From NCBI GenBank assembly GCA_902769535.1, contig CACXPH010000018.1, forward strand, positions 1 to 50,139: a DNA stretch of 50,139 nucleotides. Reading direction: 5' to 3'. Positions within the stretch are counted from its first letter, which is position 1. Every line of letters starts with the position of its first letter. This document shows positions 17,901 to 24,399 of this stretch, in pieces. The translations under genes were made by a program, and so were the position numbers. Below the pieces are notes generated by a model. The model was not told where the DNA came from. It searched no databases and worked only from the letters and a program-made list of their open reading frames with translations. The stretch comes from an uncultured Bacteroidales bacterium. Lineage in GTDB: Bacteria > Bacteroidota > Bacteroidia > Bacteroidales > Paludibacteraceae.

Positions 17901-18424
17901 GCGATTCCATCGGTGCTTATCTTCCGGAAGAGGATGTCATAGAAGTACCTCTGCCCAAACGTGTGCCCCTGGGACCGCAGGAGGTGACAATCTGCTTTTA
18001 TACCGATGAAGACGTGCCGGAGAAATGCAAGCAGGCGAAGCCGCAGAAGATGACCTTTACGATCAACCTGGACGGCTACGTACGACGCAAAGGAGAGGAC
18101 GTGGTCTATGTAGATAACAGTGGTATGCACACTGAAGGCGAACTCACTTTTGTGGCATATCAGTGGTACCGAGATGGGGTGATGCTAAGCGGTGAGACCG
18201 ACCAGTTTCTCCATGAGAACCCATCGCTGGACGGCATCTATCAGGTGGAGATGACGACGCCGGATGGCACGGTATATCGGAGTTGTCTCTACGCGATGTA
18301 CCCCACGCAAGGGGTAGAAGAGGTTCGGAGCGACGGGAGATGTAGAAAAATTATCGAGAACGGGCAATTAGTCCTGGTGGTAGGCGATCAACGATATACG
18401 GCAACGGGGCAAAAGATACAATAA
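14969..18424 (+). CDS. Large GLUG/Ig-like surface protein
   Basis: 1151 residues. Signal peptide (about 1-25, ending THTSAQ). Residues about 130-250 hold GLUG-type repeats (VGCLVGTNRGQIHHCFN, IGGLVGTNYGGISFSYNAG, VGGLVGYN), as in adhesins and IgA-peptidase-type beta-helices. Later come repeated Ig/PKD-like modules with YRWLCNGEEI, YCWLLYRG and, at the end, AYQWYRDGVMLSGET. The tail ENGQLVLVVGDQRYTATGQK matches the three BspA-like neighbours. The terminal Ig-like module resembles that of the broken adhesin ending at 31427, which instead ends in a T9SS-like tail. Third gene of the operon, followed 9 bp later by a barrel gene. Confidence 0.75.
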   Translation: MTRVFMWINTVLISMVLGATHTSAQSLTPWSGGTQMPDFNGEIYTIRTAEELAWIAAASRTDDFAGKTVRLAADLDLGGSSATPPSWKPIGSAAKPFQGELDGANHVIYNLYILSSLLPSGAGLIAESGNAAVVHHVGIAQGQIMTDGASNVGCLVGTNRGQIHHCFNMTQIIAHNGNDIGGLVGTNYGGISFSYNAGIITDGNNRVGGLVGYNKASAVLNNCYSMGYCKGSDHVGALFGKNEAPEDNLTMVYFDQQLTRMYATGYGGADPILTDNTRYAIAKSSDFIGSNSPYYENPENEWRCSAGGYESHPQLVCFANHIASEMSVKTVILDAESVPIMRAEGVGAPTDGNSPRTGIGLERQNSSAFGSGQWYSPSPDVIYIANPKGASAEVKRPCGNQEVILTISCGPALKQVYTIVKGYEAFDAGIVTGEYSACWNEEGIKFKEKNNSGKEATGGKDDEQKNPQSSYQYRLIRDTVIIAEDGTKTYLPMDTVWLCQEDYDAWTMPTDVPGTYAFRRDVHDVQCKTEWTRSQGRLYLTVRKEFDPGELKEQPDTLYGILPMTTTIQSIQDASGGGEVFHYKWMLKRSEWIVKERTWKPVPEDTRNPLYIDGEQVETPSMTYSFDKPGSYTFTRSVREEACKASMTESRNPHVVVVFEAINPGSIESFNRNLCSPECMETIHEKDTVSGGNGIYSYRWLCNGEEIPQSDTTSMPLENILMEAGNTYVFTRQVKDDTGLMDWLTSRGSVTITVYGGYSAGSIEPFDLQVCSDAGVPDEITALIREEEPAQGSAGSMFTYCWLLYRGSTDTKPFDTLHIDAPILNTAIPLEKYHLKAPMSIFLQRAVKNVLCEGEWQVSGGKASWRFGRAEKKTERIIICAGDLPYEYTYTFADGHTQTFRFTRDEEHFVAADETHEGCPMDVTLVSEVLPVPAVEVVPKVSVCETENHLKIAYTVVSGTPERFDLYFQQASKEAGFRDSIGAYLPEEDVIEVPLPKRVPLGPQEVTICFYTDEDVPEKCKQAKPQKMTFTINLDGYVRRKGEDVVYVDNSGMHTEGELTFVAYQWYRDGVMLSGETDQFLHENPSLDGIYQVEMTTPDGTVYRSCLYAMYPTQGVEEVRSDGRCRKIIENGQLVLVVGDQRYTATGQKIQ

Positions 18425-18433
18425 GTATAGCCG

Positions 18434-19390
18434 ATGCAAATTCGTGCAAGTCATAGGGTATGGGCGCTGGTTCTCTGGTTGTTAGGAACCGGAGGAGGCA
18501 TGAGCTGGTCGCAAAACGCGTTCTCTCCGAGTCATTATATCGACATAGAGATCGGTGGCGGCATAGGCGGCCTGGGTTATGAGTTAGACGGCGGAAGGAC
18601 GTTTGTCTCTCCTTCGTTCTCTGCCGGCGCAGGCTATACGTGGTTCTTCCTTCCGATAGCGGGTCTGCAGACAGGAGTCCGGCTCACGCGTATCGCCACC
18701 ACCGCCATGCTGACCGAACCGATGGAATGGCGTACCGGCGTCGATGACGGACGACTGCGCGACTACATGGGTGAAGAATACACCCACCGGGCATCCTTCA
18801 ACGACTGGAAGGAGCGTGAGCAGATGTGGTTGTTGCAGGTACCGATAGGTCTGCGTTTCCGCCATTTCGCCAGTATGGACGCCCGCTACGGGCTACATGC
18901 GGCAGTAGGAGCTTTGCTCTCTGTCCCGCTGCGATCCTCCTATACCCTCCTCTCAGGCGAAGTGACCCATACGGGATGGTATGAACAATGGCGATTGCTG
19001 CTCCATGACCTGCCCGGACGGTTCGAGACAGAGAGCTATCCCCGCCATGAGGCTTCGTTCGGTTCCAGGATCCGACCGTTGGGTTTATCGACGTACGGGG
19101 AAGCAGGTATGGTCATGCGTTTAGGAGAGAGGGCACAACTGGTGGTGGCAGCATACGTACAATGGATGCCGATGGATTTTGCATCGATGAAATCGGGCAA
19201 ACATATTCCTATCGGTTTTGCTACCGAGCGCAATCACTATACTTTCATGAGCGAATATCAAGGCTTGGTCGGTACGGATAAGACGAGCGCCGTCCGGCCG
19301 TGGGCGGCAGGGGTAAAAGTGGCAATCTCTCTTTGGCCCGGCCAGACTACCGTCCAACGCAGACGATGCATGTGCGCAATGATGAAATGA
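18434..19390 (+). CDS. Outer-membrane beta-barrel protein
   Basis: 318 residues. Signal peptide ending about residue 27 (GGMSWSQ). Alternating strands rich in Gly and aromatics (IEIGGGIGGLGYEL, FSAGAGYTWFFLPIAG, YGLHAAVGALLSVPL) suggest an 8-12 strand barrel. It aligns along its length with the barrel half of the OmpA protein at 24400: WREREIIHNVGVPISL there matches WKEREQMWLLQVPIGL here, and MEEYNGAYAT...SRPWEAGLKV matches MSEYQGLVGT...VRPWAAGVKV. It lacks the OmpA domain. Pairing with a giant surface protein recalls PorP/SprF with SprB, though homology to that family is not shown. Confidence 0.75.
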   Translation: MQIRASHRVWALVLWLLGTGGGMSWSQNAFSPSHYIDIEIGGGIGGLGYELDGGRTFVSPSFSAGAGYTWFFLPIAGLQTGVRLTRIATTAMLTEPMEWRTGVDDGRLRDYMGEEYTHRASFNDWKEREQMWLLQVPIGLRFRHFASMDARYGLHAAVGALLSVPLRSSYTLLSGEVTHTGWYEQWRLLLHDLPGRFETESYPRHEASFGSRIRPLGLSTYGEAGMVMRLGERAQLVVAAYVQWMPMDFASMKSGKHIPIGFATERNHYTFMSEYQGLVGTDKTSAVRPWAAGVKVAISLWPGQTTVQRRRCMCAMMK

Positions 19391-19420
19391 TATAGAAAAT
19401 AGTGATTTAATAGCGATTTA

Positions 19421-19453
19421 TTTGCGCATGTCAAAAAAAAGCAGTAATTTTAC
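19421..19453 (+). promoter_or_regulatory. Promoter of BspA-like gene 19500
   Basis: -33 TTTGCGCATGTC (19421), A8-GCAG spacer, -7 TAATTTTA (19445, A instead of the usual G), spacing 24 bp. Confidence 0.65.
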
Positions 19454-19499
19454 AGCCAGTTTATCGAGGTGTCACAACGATGTCAAATAATATACGATT

Positions 19500-21506
19500 A
19501 TGAAAACGAAAGTATCTATTATTCTTGTTTGCCTGACGATGATGGCAAGCAACTTGCACGCCACGGTTTATAACGGCGTGTGCGGAGAGAATGTGAGCTG
19601 GACGCTGGACAGCGAGACCAAGGTACTCACTATCTCCGGAACGGGAGAAATGTACCATGACGGTCACTTTTCCGATTCTCTTCACTGGCATGGTCAAAAG
19701 CTTACCACTACTATTCAGTCGGTTGTGATAGAACCCGGAGTGACTTCAATCGGGTACTGGGCGTTTGCCAATTGTACAAATCTCAAGACCATCAGCCTAC
19801 CGGATGGTATAACGGTGATAGAAGCCAATGCGTTCGACAAATCAGGTCTCACATCCATCGTGCTGCCCAATAGTGTCACGGAAGTGCAGGGATCAGCGTT
19901 CAACGGCTGCAAACAACTGGCCTCTTGTGATTTGGGGCGAGGTATAAAGCATATCGGAAAGAACTGTTTCTGGGATTGTACTGCACTCAAATCCCTCAAA
20001 TGGTCGGATTGCTTGGAGACGATAGGCAGCGGGTGTTTCATTTCCTGGGGCTCCGGTTCTTCTTCTGACGTCGGTAAGATTCCTTTGCAGGACACATTGG
20101 TTTTTCCGGCTACGTTCCGCTCTATGGATGAGATCTTCAGTTGTTATACCAACGTCAAAGTGGTTATTTGGAATGCTCGTCGTCCTCAAGGAAGCGGGAT
20201 GGGTCCGCTGTATAACTACTATCATAGTTACGATGAGATTATCGTGGGAGACGAGGTAGAAGTTATTCCTACCAATTTGTTCCGCGATCAGAGGAAGATA
20301 GACACCATTATGTTGCCGGAAAGTGTTGAATCCATCGGACAAAATGCGTTTAACGGGTGTACGAAACTCCAATATATCAACATTCCCGAAAACGTGCATT
20401 CGATTGGCAAGGCAGCCTTCTATAATTGCGCTGCGTTGACGTCATTGGAATTGCCGGAAAGTATCAGCGAAATATATGGCTCTACATTCTACGGCTGTAA
20501 GAGCCTGACGCGAATTCACATTCCAGGAGGCGTGACGACTATCGGCGAGAGTGCCTTCGTGAACTGCCCCGCATTGGATTCAATCGTGTTACCTTCAGAA
20601 CTTACGATGATCGGCGGAAGTGCTTTCTCGGGCATCGGTCTCCAAGACACACTCGTTATCCCCGACAAAGTGGTGGCTATCAGTAGTAATGCTTTCGAGA
20701 ACTGGTCTTCGCTCGAATATCTGTCAATCGGCAAGAATGTCACACTTATTGCCGACAATGCCTTCAAAGGAGATAGCGCCATTAAGAAAATCACTGTTTG
20801 GGCAGCTGTACCTCCGATGGTTTCGGAAGGAACACTCGCTGACATCCCTGACTCCGCTTGGCTTTCTGTACTTCCGGATAGCCGCAAGCTATACCGCGAA
20901 CATGCGTATTGGGGACGATTCCGCATGGCGGATGTGCCCGACTCTGCAATGATCCAACGTACCGTGATCGTTGATGCCGCAGAGACGACAGCGGACTTTA
21001 CATGGCCGACAGATAGTGCTGCACATTCCTATCAGATAGACATCTACAAAGATGGAGCGGTTTTCTGCAAGCTGACATTAGGAGCCAGGGGACAGTTGTT
21101 AGGTATCTCTTTCTCCGCGCCGGGTAGAAGAGCACCGATGGACAATGCCAATGACACTCAGCCTTATACCTTGTCTTTCAAAGTGACCGGTCTGGATGAG
21201 GCTTCGCGATATAATTATGTGCTCTCTGTGCTCGATGCAAACGGCACGCCTTTACATGTCTATACAGGCGCATTTGCCACCACGGGATATCCCGGTGTAC
21301 TGATAGAAGGCGGCGATGAAGTCATTCCTACACCACCTGTCATTCCTTCCAATCCGGAGCCTTCAGGAACGCCAACAGGTACAGAAGAAATCTCCGATGG
21401 AATCGGGACTTTTGATGGTTCAAACGGCAAAGTTTTCTTAAACGGTCAACTCCTCATCCTCCGCGGGGACAAGATTTATACGATTACCGGTCAGGAGGTT
21501 AGATAA
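19500..21506 (+). CDS. BspA-like leucine-rich-repeat surface protein
   Basis: 668 residues. Signal peptide MKTKVSIILVCLTMMASNLHA, nearly identical to that of 12982. LRR_5 repeats (SIGYWAFANCTNLKTISLPD, SIGQNAFNGCTKLQYINIPE), an Fn3-like domain (TADFTWPTDSAAHSYQIDIY) and the C-terminal tail LNGQLLILRGDKIYTITGQ. Surface-exposed or secreted adhesin or binding protein by family. It has its own promoter, separate from the operon ending at 19390. Arose by duplication with 12982; the Fn3 and signal regions are much closer than the repeats. Confidence 0.87.
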   Translation: MKTKVSIILVCLTMMASNLHATVYNGVCGENVSWTLDSETKVLTISGTGEMYHDGHFSDSLHWHGQKLTTTIQSVVIEPGVTSIGYWAFANCTNLKTISLPDGITVIEANAFDKSGLTSIVLPNSVTEVQGSAFNGCKQLASCDLGRGIKHIGKNCFWDCTALKSLKWSDCLETIGSGCFISWGSGSSSDVGKIPLQDTLVFPATFRSMDEIFSCYTNVKVVIWNARRPQGSGMGPLYNYYHSYDEIIVGDEVEVIPTNLFRDQRKIDTIMLPESVESIGQNAFNGCTKLQYINIPENVHSIGKAAFYNCAALTSLELPESISEIYGSTFYGCKSLTRIHIPGGVTTIGESAFVNCPALDSIVLPSELTMIGGSAFSGIGLQDTLVIPDKVVAISSNAFENWSSLEYLSIGKNVTLIADNAFKGDSAIKKITVWAAVPPMVSEGTLADIPDSAWLSVLPDSRKLYREHAYWGRFRMADVPDSAMIQRTVIVDAAETTADFTWPTDSAAHSYQIDIYKDGAVFCKLTLGARGQLLGISFSAPGRRAPMDNANDTQPYTLSFKVTGLDEASRYNYVLSVLDANGTPLHVYTGAFATTGYPGVLIEGGDEVIPTPPVIPSNPEPSGTPTGTEEISDGIGTFDGSNGKVFLNGQLLILRGDKIYTITGQEVR

Positions 21507-21530
21507 AATTCGAAGATAATATGGAGCAAG

Positions 21531-21549
21531 TGGTGGCAGAAATGTCACC
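21531..21549 (+). terminator. Weak hairpin after BspA-like gene
   Basis: GGTGGCA-GAA-ATGTCACC can form an imperfect stem about 25 bp after the stop, but only a scattered T tract follows. Possible terminator. Confidence 0.3.
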
Positions 21550-21593
21550 ATTTGTTGTAATTATCTAAATTTTTCATTTTCTGTACAAAAAAA

Positions 21594-21626
21594 TTTGCAT
21601 AATTCAAAAAAAAGTTGTATCTTTGC
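21594..21626 (+). promoter_or_regulatory. Promoter without a clear gene
   Basis: -33 TTTGCATAATTC (21594), spacer A8 then GTTG, -7 TATCTTTGC (21618), spacing 24 bp. A textbook promoter for this genome, yet the next 210 bp hold no convincing gene; the first open frame is the umuC remnant at 21839. It may be the old umuC promoter or drive a short RNA. Confidence 0.6.
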
Positions 21627-21709
21627 AACGAATTTGAGAATTCAAGAAGGGAGATCGTTTTTTCAGTATAATTTTGAAATTTTAGCGTGGTGACAGTGGT
21701 TAATGCAAC

Positions 21710-21759
21710 CATTGAGCACCCATTCAGCATCCATTGAGCATCCATTGAGCATCCATTGG
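21710..21759. repeat. 11-bp tandem repeat, about 4.5 units
   Basis: Units cattgagcacc, cattcagcatc, cattgagcatc twice, then cattgga. It lies between the orphan promoter and the umuC remnant in a stretch (21507-21838) with no convincing gene. Confidence 0.8.
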
Positions 21760-21838
21760 ATGTAGGTGGAAAAGAGGTGGGGATTTGGGATTTTATGGGG
21801 AAGGAAGGAATGGCCGGTAAGGTAAGGTGATGTAAGAT

Positions 21839-22030
21839 ATGTATATTCATTTGGATTGTAATAATTTCTTTGTGAGTTGCGAGTTGATATCGCGGCCGGA
21901 ACTGCGGGGGACGCCTGTGGTGGTGGCGAACGATAACGGCAAGAACCAGATCCATTTTGCGGTGCAAGGCGGTGAGAGTGATACGGAGGACGATCCGGCG
22001 GGATTTATGCGGGCAAAGAAAGTGGAATAA
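21839..22030 (+). pseudogene. Truncated UmuC/DinB-type polymerase remnant
   Basis: 63 codons. The first 40 or so (MYIHLDCNNFFVSCEL, RPELRGTPVVVANDNG) match the N-terminus of Y-family polymerases of the UmuC type, which open with a metal-binding Asp in the DCNNF motif and continue with RPxLxGxPVVV. After NDNG the similarity stops; the rest (about 20 residues to KKVE) is unrelated, where a full protein would run another 350 or so residues with the second catalytic block. Probably a deletion remnant joined to foreign sequence; expression as a short peptide cannot be excluded. Confidence 0.6.
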
Positions 22031-22052
22031 AAAACAAAAAAATGACGTAAAA

Positions 22053-22085
22053 TTTGCATATATGCAAAAAAAGCAGTATCTTTGC
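22053..22085 (+). promoter_or_regulatory. Promoter of rfbC-rfbD
   Basis: -33 TTTGCATATATGC (22053), A-rich spacer ending GCAG, -7 TATCTTTGC (22077), spacing 24 bp. Leader about 17 nt to ATG 22107. Confidence 0.78.
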
Positions 22086-22106
22086 GCGCTATTTTGTGAA
22101 TAAAGT

Positions 22107-22661
22107 ATGGAAATTATTAAAACTCCGATTGAGGGATTATTGGTCATTGAGCCGCAGGTCTTCAAGGATGCCCGCGGGTATTTCGTAGAGACGTACAACG
22201 AAGAACGTTACCGCGCAGCGGGTATTGACGCTGTTTTTGTACAAGACAACCAGAGTTGTTCGAGTTACGGTGTGGTTCGCGGTTTGCATTTCCAGCGCCC
22301 TCCTTACAGTCAGGCGAAGTTAGTATGCTGCACAGTAGGCAGGGTATTGGATGTGGCGGTGGATCTGCGGAAAGGCAGTCCTACTTACGGTCAATGGTTC
22401 GGCGTGGAATTGAGCGAGGACAACAAACGCCAGTTCTATATTCCGAGAGGCTTTGCGCACGGTTTTTCCGTGCTTAGCAATCAAGCTATTTTCACCTATA
22501 AATGCGATAATTTATACCATCCGGAAGCGGACGGGGGTATTCTGCTCAACGATCCGGACTTAGGTATCGACTGGCAAATTCCTGAGGAACTGCGAATTAT
22601 CAGTGAGAAGGACAAACATCATCCGTTGCTAAAGGATTTAGACAATCCTTTCAGCATTTGA
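22107..22661 (+). CDS. rfbC: dTDP-4-dehydrorhamnose 3,5-epimerase
   Basis: 184 residues, the usual size. Cupin-fold enzyme of dTDP-L-rhamnose synthesis, acting on the 4-keto sugar before RfbD. Conserved: FVQDNQSCSSYGVVRGLHFQ with the catalytic His at the VRGLHFQ stretch, AKLVCCTVGRVLDVAVDLRKGS, and the FYIPRGFAHGFSVLS block. Signature residues are intact. The stop codon lies inside a 7-bp repeat (22657-22691) that also contains the rfbD start. rfbA and rfbB are not in this window. Confidence 0.96.
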   Translation: MEIIKTPIEGLLVIEPQVFKDARGYFVETYNEERYRAAGIDAVFVQDNQSCSSYGVVRGLHFQRPPYSQAKLVCCTVGRVLDVAVDLRKGSPTYGQWFGVELSEDNKRQFYIPRGFAHGFSVLSNQAIFTYKCDNLYHPEADGGILLNDPDLGIDWQIPEELRIISEKDKHHPLLKDLDNPFSI

Positions 22662-22691
22662 GATTTAAGATTTGAGATTTGGAGTTTATGA
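22657..22691. repeat. Heptanucleotide repeat, 5 units, across the rfbC-rfbD junction
   Basis: Units tttgaga, tttaaga, tttgaga, tttggag, tttatga. The rfbC stop (22659-22661) and the rfbD ATG (22688) both fall inside. Confidence 0.8.
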
Positions 22692-23533
22692 ATATATTAG
22701 TAACAGGAAGTAACGGTCAGTTAGGTAATGAGATGCGTGTGCTTAGCGAAACGCATCCGAAGCATCGGTATTTCTTCACGGACGTGCAGGAACTGGATAT
22801 CACGGACAAGGCGGCCGTGTCAGCTTACGTAGAAGCGAACGCGATTGAACTGATTGTCAACTGCGCTGCGTACACGAATGTCGATAAGGCGGAAGAGGAC
22901 GAGGTGACAGCGATGAAGATCAATGCCGAGGCGCTGAGTGTGCTGGGAAGTCAAGGCGTGAAGGTTATTCACGTGAGCACAGACTACGTCTTCTCGGGCG
23001 ATGAGCATGTACCTTGTCGGGAGAGCGATCCTGTTGCTCCGCGTACAGCGTACGGTCGTACAAAGTACGAAGGCGAGAAGCGACTGTTGGCGGTTTGTTC
23101 GGAGGCTGTGATTTTACGGACAGCCTGGCTCTATTCGTCCTTCGGTAATAATTTTGTGAAGACCATGATTAAGTTGGGCAAGGAGAAAGAGCGATTAGGT
23201 GTAGTCTTTGACCAGATCGGTACTCCGACCTATGCAGCCGACTTGGCGGCTGCTATCTTCACCGTCATTGAGTCTCCTGTATGGCGTCCGGGCGTGTACC
23301 ATTTCACCAACGAAGGAGTCTGCTCGTGGTATGACTTCACGCTGGCGATCCACGAACTGGCCGGTATCACGACCTGCAAGGTCACTCCGATCTTATCGGA
23401 AGAGTATCAATACAAGACGCCGCGGCCGCATTACAGCGTGCTGGATAAGTCGAAATTCAAGAAGACGTTCGGCGTCGAGATACCCTATTGGCTCGACGGA
23501 CTGAAACGATGCATGGGGAAATTAAATAGTTGA
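22688..23533 (+). CDS. rfbD: dTDP-4-dehydrorhamnose reductase
   Basis: 281 residues. Short-chain reductase completing dTDP-L-rhamnose: Rossmann motif TGSNGQLG near the start, catalytic Tyr-Lys pair in YGRTKYEGEK (about residues 122-131), upstream Ser/Thr in VSTDYVFSG. Start ATG 22688 gives MNILVTGSNG, the normal beginning; the in-frame TTG at 22679 is less likely. Product feeds rhamnose into surface polysaccharide. Confidence 0.95.
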   Translation: MNILVTGSNGQLGNEMRVLSETHPKHRYFFTDVQELDITDKAAVSAYVEANAIELIVNCAAYTNVDKAEEDEVTAMKINAEALSVLGSQGVKVIHVSTDYVFSGDEHVPCRESDPVAPRTAYGRTKYEGEKRLLAVCSEAVILRTAWLYSSFGNNFVKTMIKLGKEKERLGVVFDQIGTPTYAADLAAAIFTVIESPVWRPGVYHFTNEGVCSWYDFTLAIHELAGITTCKVTPILSEEYQYKTPRPHYSVLDKSKFKKTFGVEIPYWLDGLKRCMGKLNS

Positions 23534-23536
23534 CGA

Positions 23537-24250
23537 ATGAAAGAGGTTTTAGAATTTCTGACGGAATTGTCGGCAAATAACAACCGAGAGTGGTTTGCCG
23601 AGCATAAGGAGTGGTACCAAGAGTGCTATGCCAAGTTCGTTGACTTTAGCGGTCAGTATATCAAGCGCCTCTCCGAACTCGATCCTTCTCTGGCGGAGCT
23701 CCAACCCAAAGACTGCATCTGGCGCATCTATCGCGATGTGCGTTTCAGTCATGACAAACGACCGTACAAAGAGTGGTTCGGTTGTTTTCCTGCCATCGGA
23801 GCACCCGGGCAACCCAAGACCTGGGGCAAGCACTCGCTCAGAGGAGGTTATTACATGCACATCCAACCCGGGCAATGTATGTTTGCCGGAGGTATATGGG
23901 AACCGACCAAAGAACTTTTAACCGCATTGCGCAAAGAGGTAGAAGCCAATTACGAAGAGGTGGAGTCCATCATGGCGAGCCCTTCCTGGCAACGCTATTT
24001 CGGTAATGATTTTGATACGTCTTGGGGAGTACTGAAGAAAGTACCGGCAGGTTTTGATCCGGAATTCATTCATGCTGATTGGCTCAAGCATAAGGATTAT
24101 ACGTTCAGCACGCCACTAACCGATGAGCAGGTGAGCGCACCGGATTTTCTCGACACCATCGTAGAGATTGCAAAGGCGGCCAAACCAATGAATGACTTTT
24201 TGAACTACACCTTCGAGGAATACGGAGAGTTTCCCTCAAGATGTAGATAG
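23537..24250 (+). CDS. DUF2461 family protein
   Basis: 237 residues, usual length. Members begin with a motif like FLTELSANNNREWFAEHK and contain RIYRDVRFSHDKRPYKEWFG and GGYYMHIQPGQCMFAGGIW, all present. The family is widespread and of unknown biochemical role; no signal peptide, so cytosolic. It starts 3 bp after rfbD, so it belongs to the same transcript. Confidence 0.9.
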   Translation: MKEVLEFLTELSANNNREWFAEHKEWYQECYAKFVDFSGQYIKRLSELDPSLAELQPKDCIWRIYRDVRFSHDKRPYKEWFGCFPAIGAPGQPKTWGKHSLRGGYYMHIQPGQCMFAGGIWEPTKELLTALRKEVEANYEEVESIMASPSWQRYFGNDFDTSWGVLKKVPAGFDPEFIHADWLKHKDYTFSTPLTDEQVSAPDFLDTIVEIAKAAKPMNDFLNYTFEEYGEFPSRCR

Positions 24251-24271
24251 ACCATCCTAGGCGGAAGCCAC

Positions 24272-24293
24272 TCCTTCCATTCCGTTGGAAGGA
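24272..24293 (+). other. Hairpin between DUF2461 gene and tRNA-Arg
   Basis: Perfect 8-bp stem TCCTTCCA / TGGAAGGA with a 6-nt loop and no T tract. May be a processing or weak termination structure just before the tRNA. Confidence 0.4.
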
Positions 24294-24300
24294 CGCTCCG

Positions 24301-24372
24301 GGTCCTATAGTTCAATGGATAGAATACGGGTTTCCTAAACCCTAGATCCGAGTTCGATTCTCGGTGGGACTA
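24301..24372 (+). tRNA. tRNA-Arg (anticodon CCU)
   Basis: 72 nt. Acceptor GGTCCTA pairs with TGGGACT (first pair G-U), discriminator A, no encoded CCA. The anticodon loop TTCCTAA, closed by GGGT/ACCC, reads CCU for AGG codons; the T arm has GAGTTCGATTCTC. No promoter box was seen in the 50 bp before it, and the OmpA-like gene begins 27 bp after it. Confidence 0.92.
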
Positions 24373-24399
24373 CAATTAAAAATTATAATATATTACACC

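Noticed and set aside
21545-22198. 217-codon - strand frame over the 11-bp repeat
   Set aside because: Encodes only repeat translation and spacer; no homology pattern and no start signals.
24364-24399. Earlier start for the barrel/OmpA gene
   Set aside because: Overlaps the 3' end of tRNA-Arg; the signal peptide begins at 24400.
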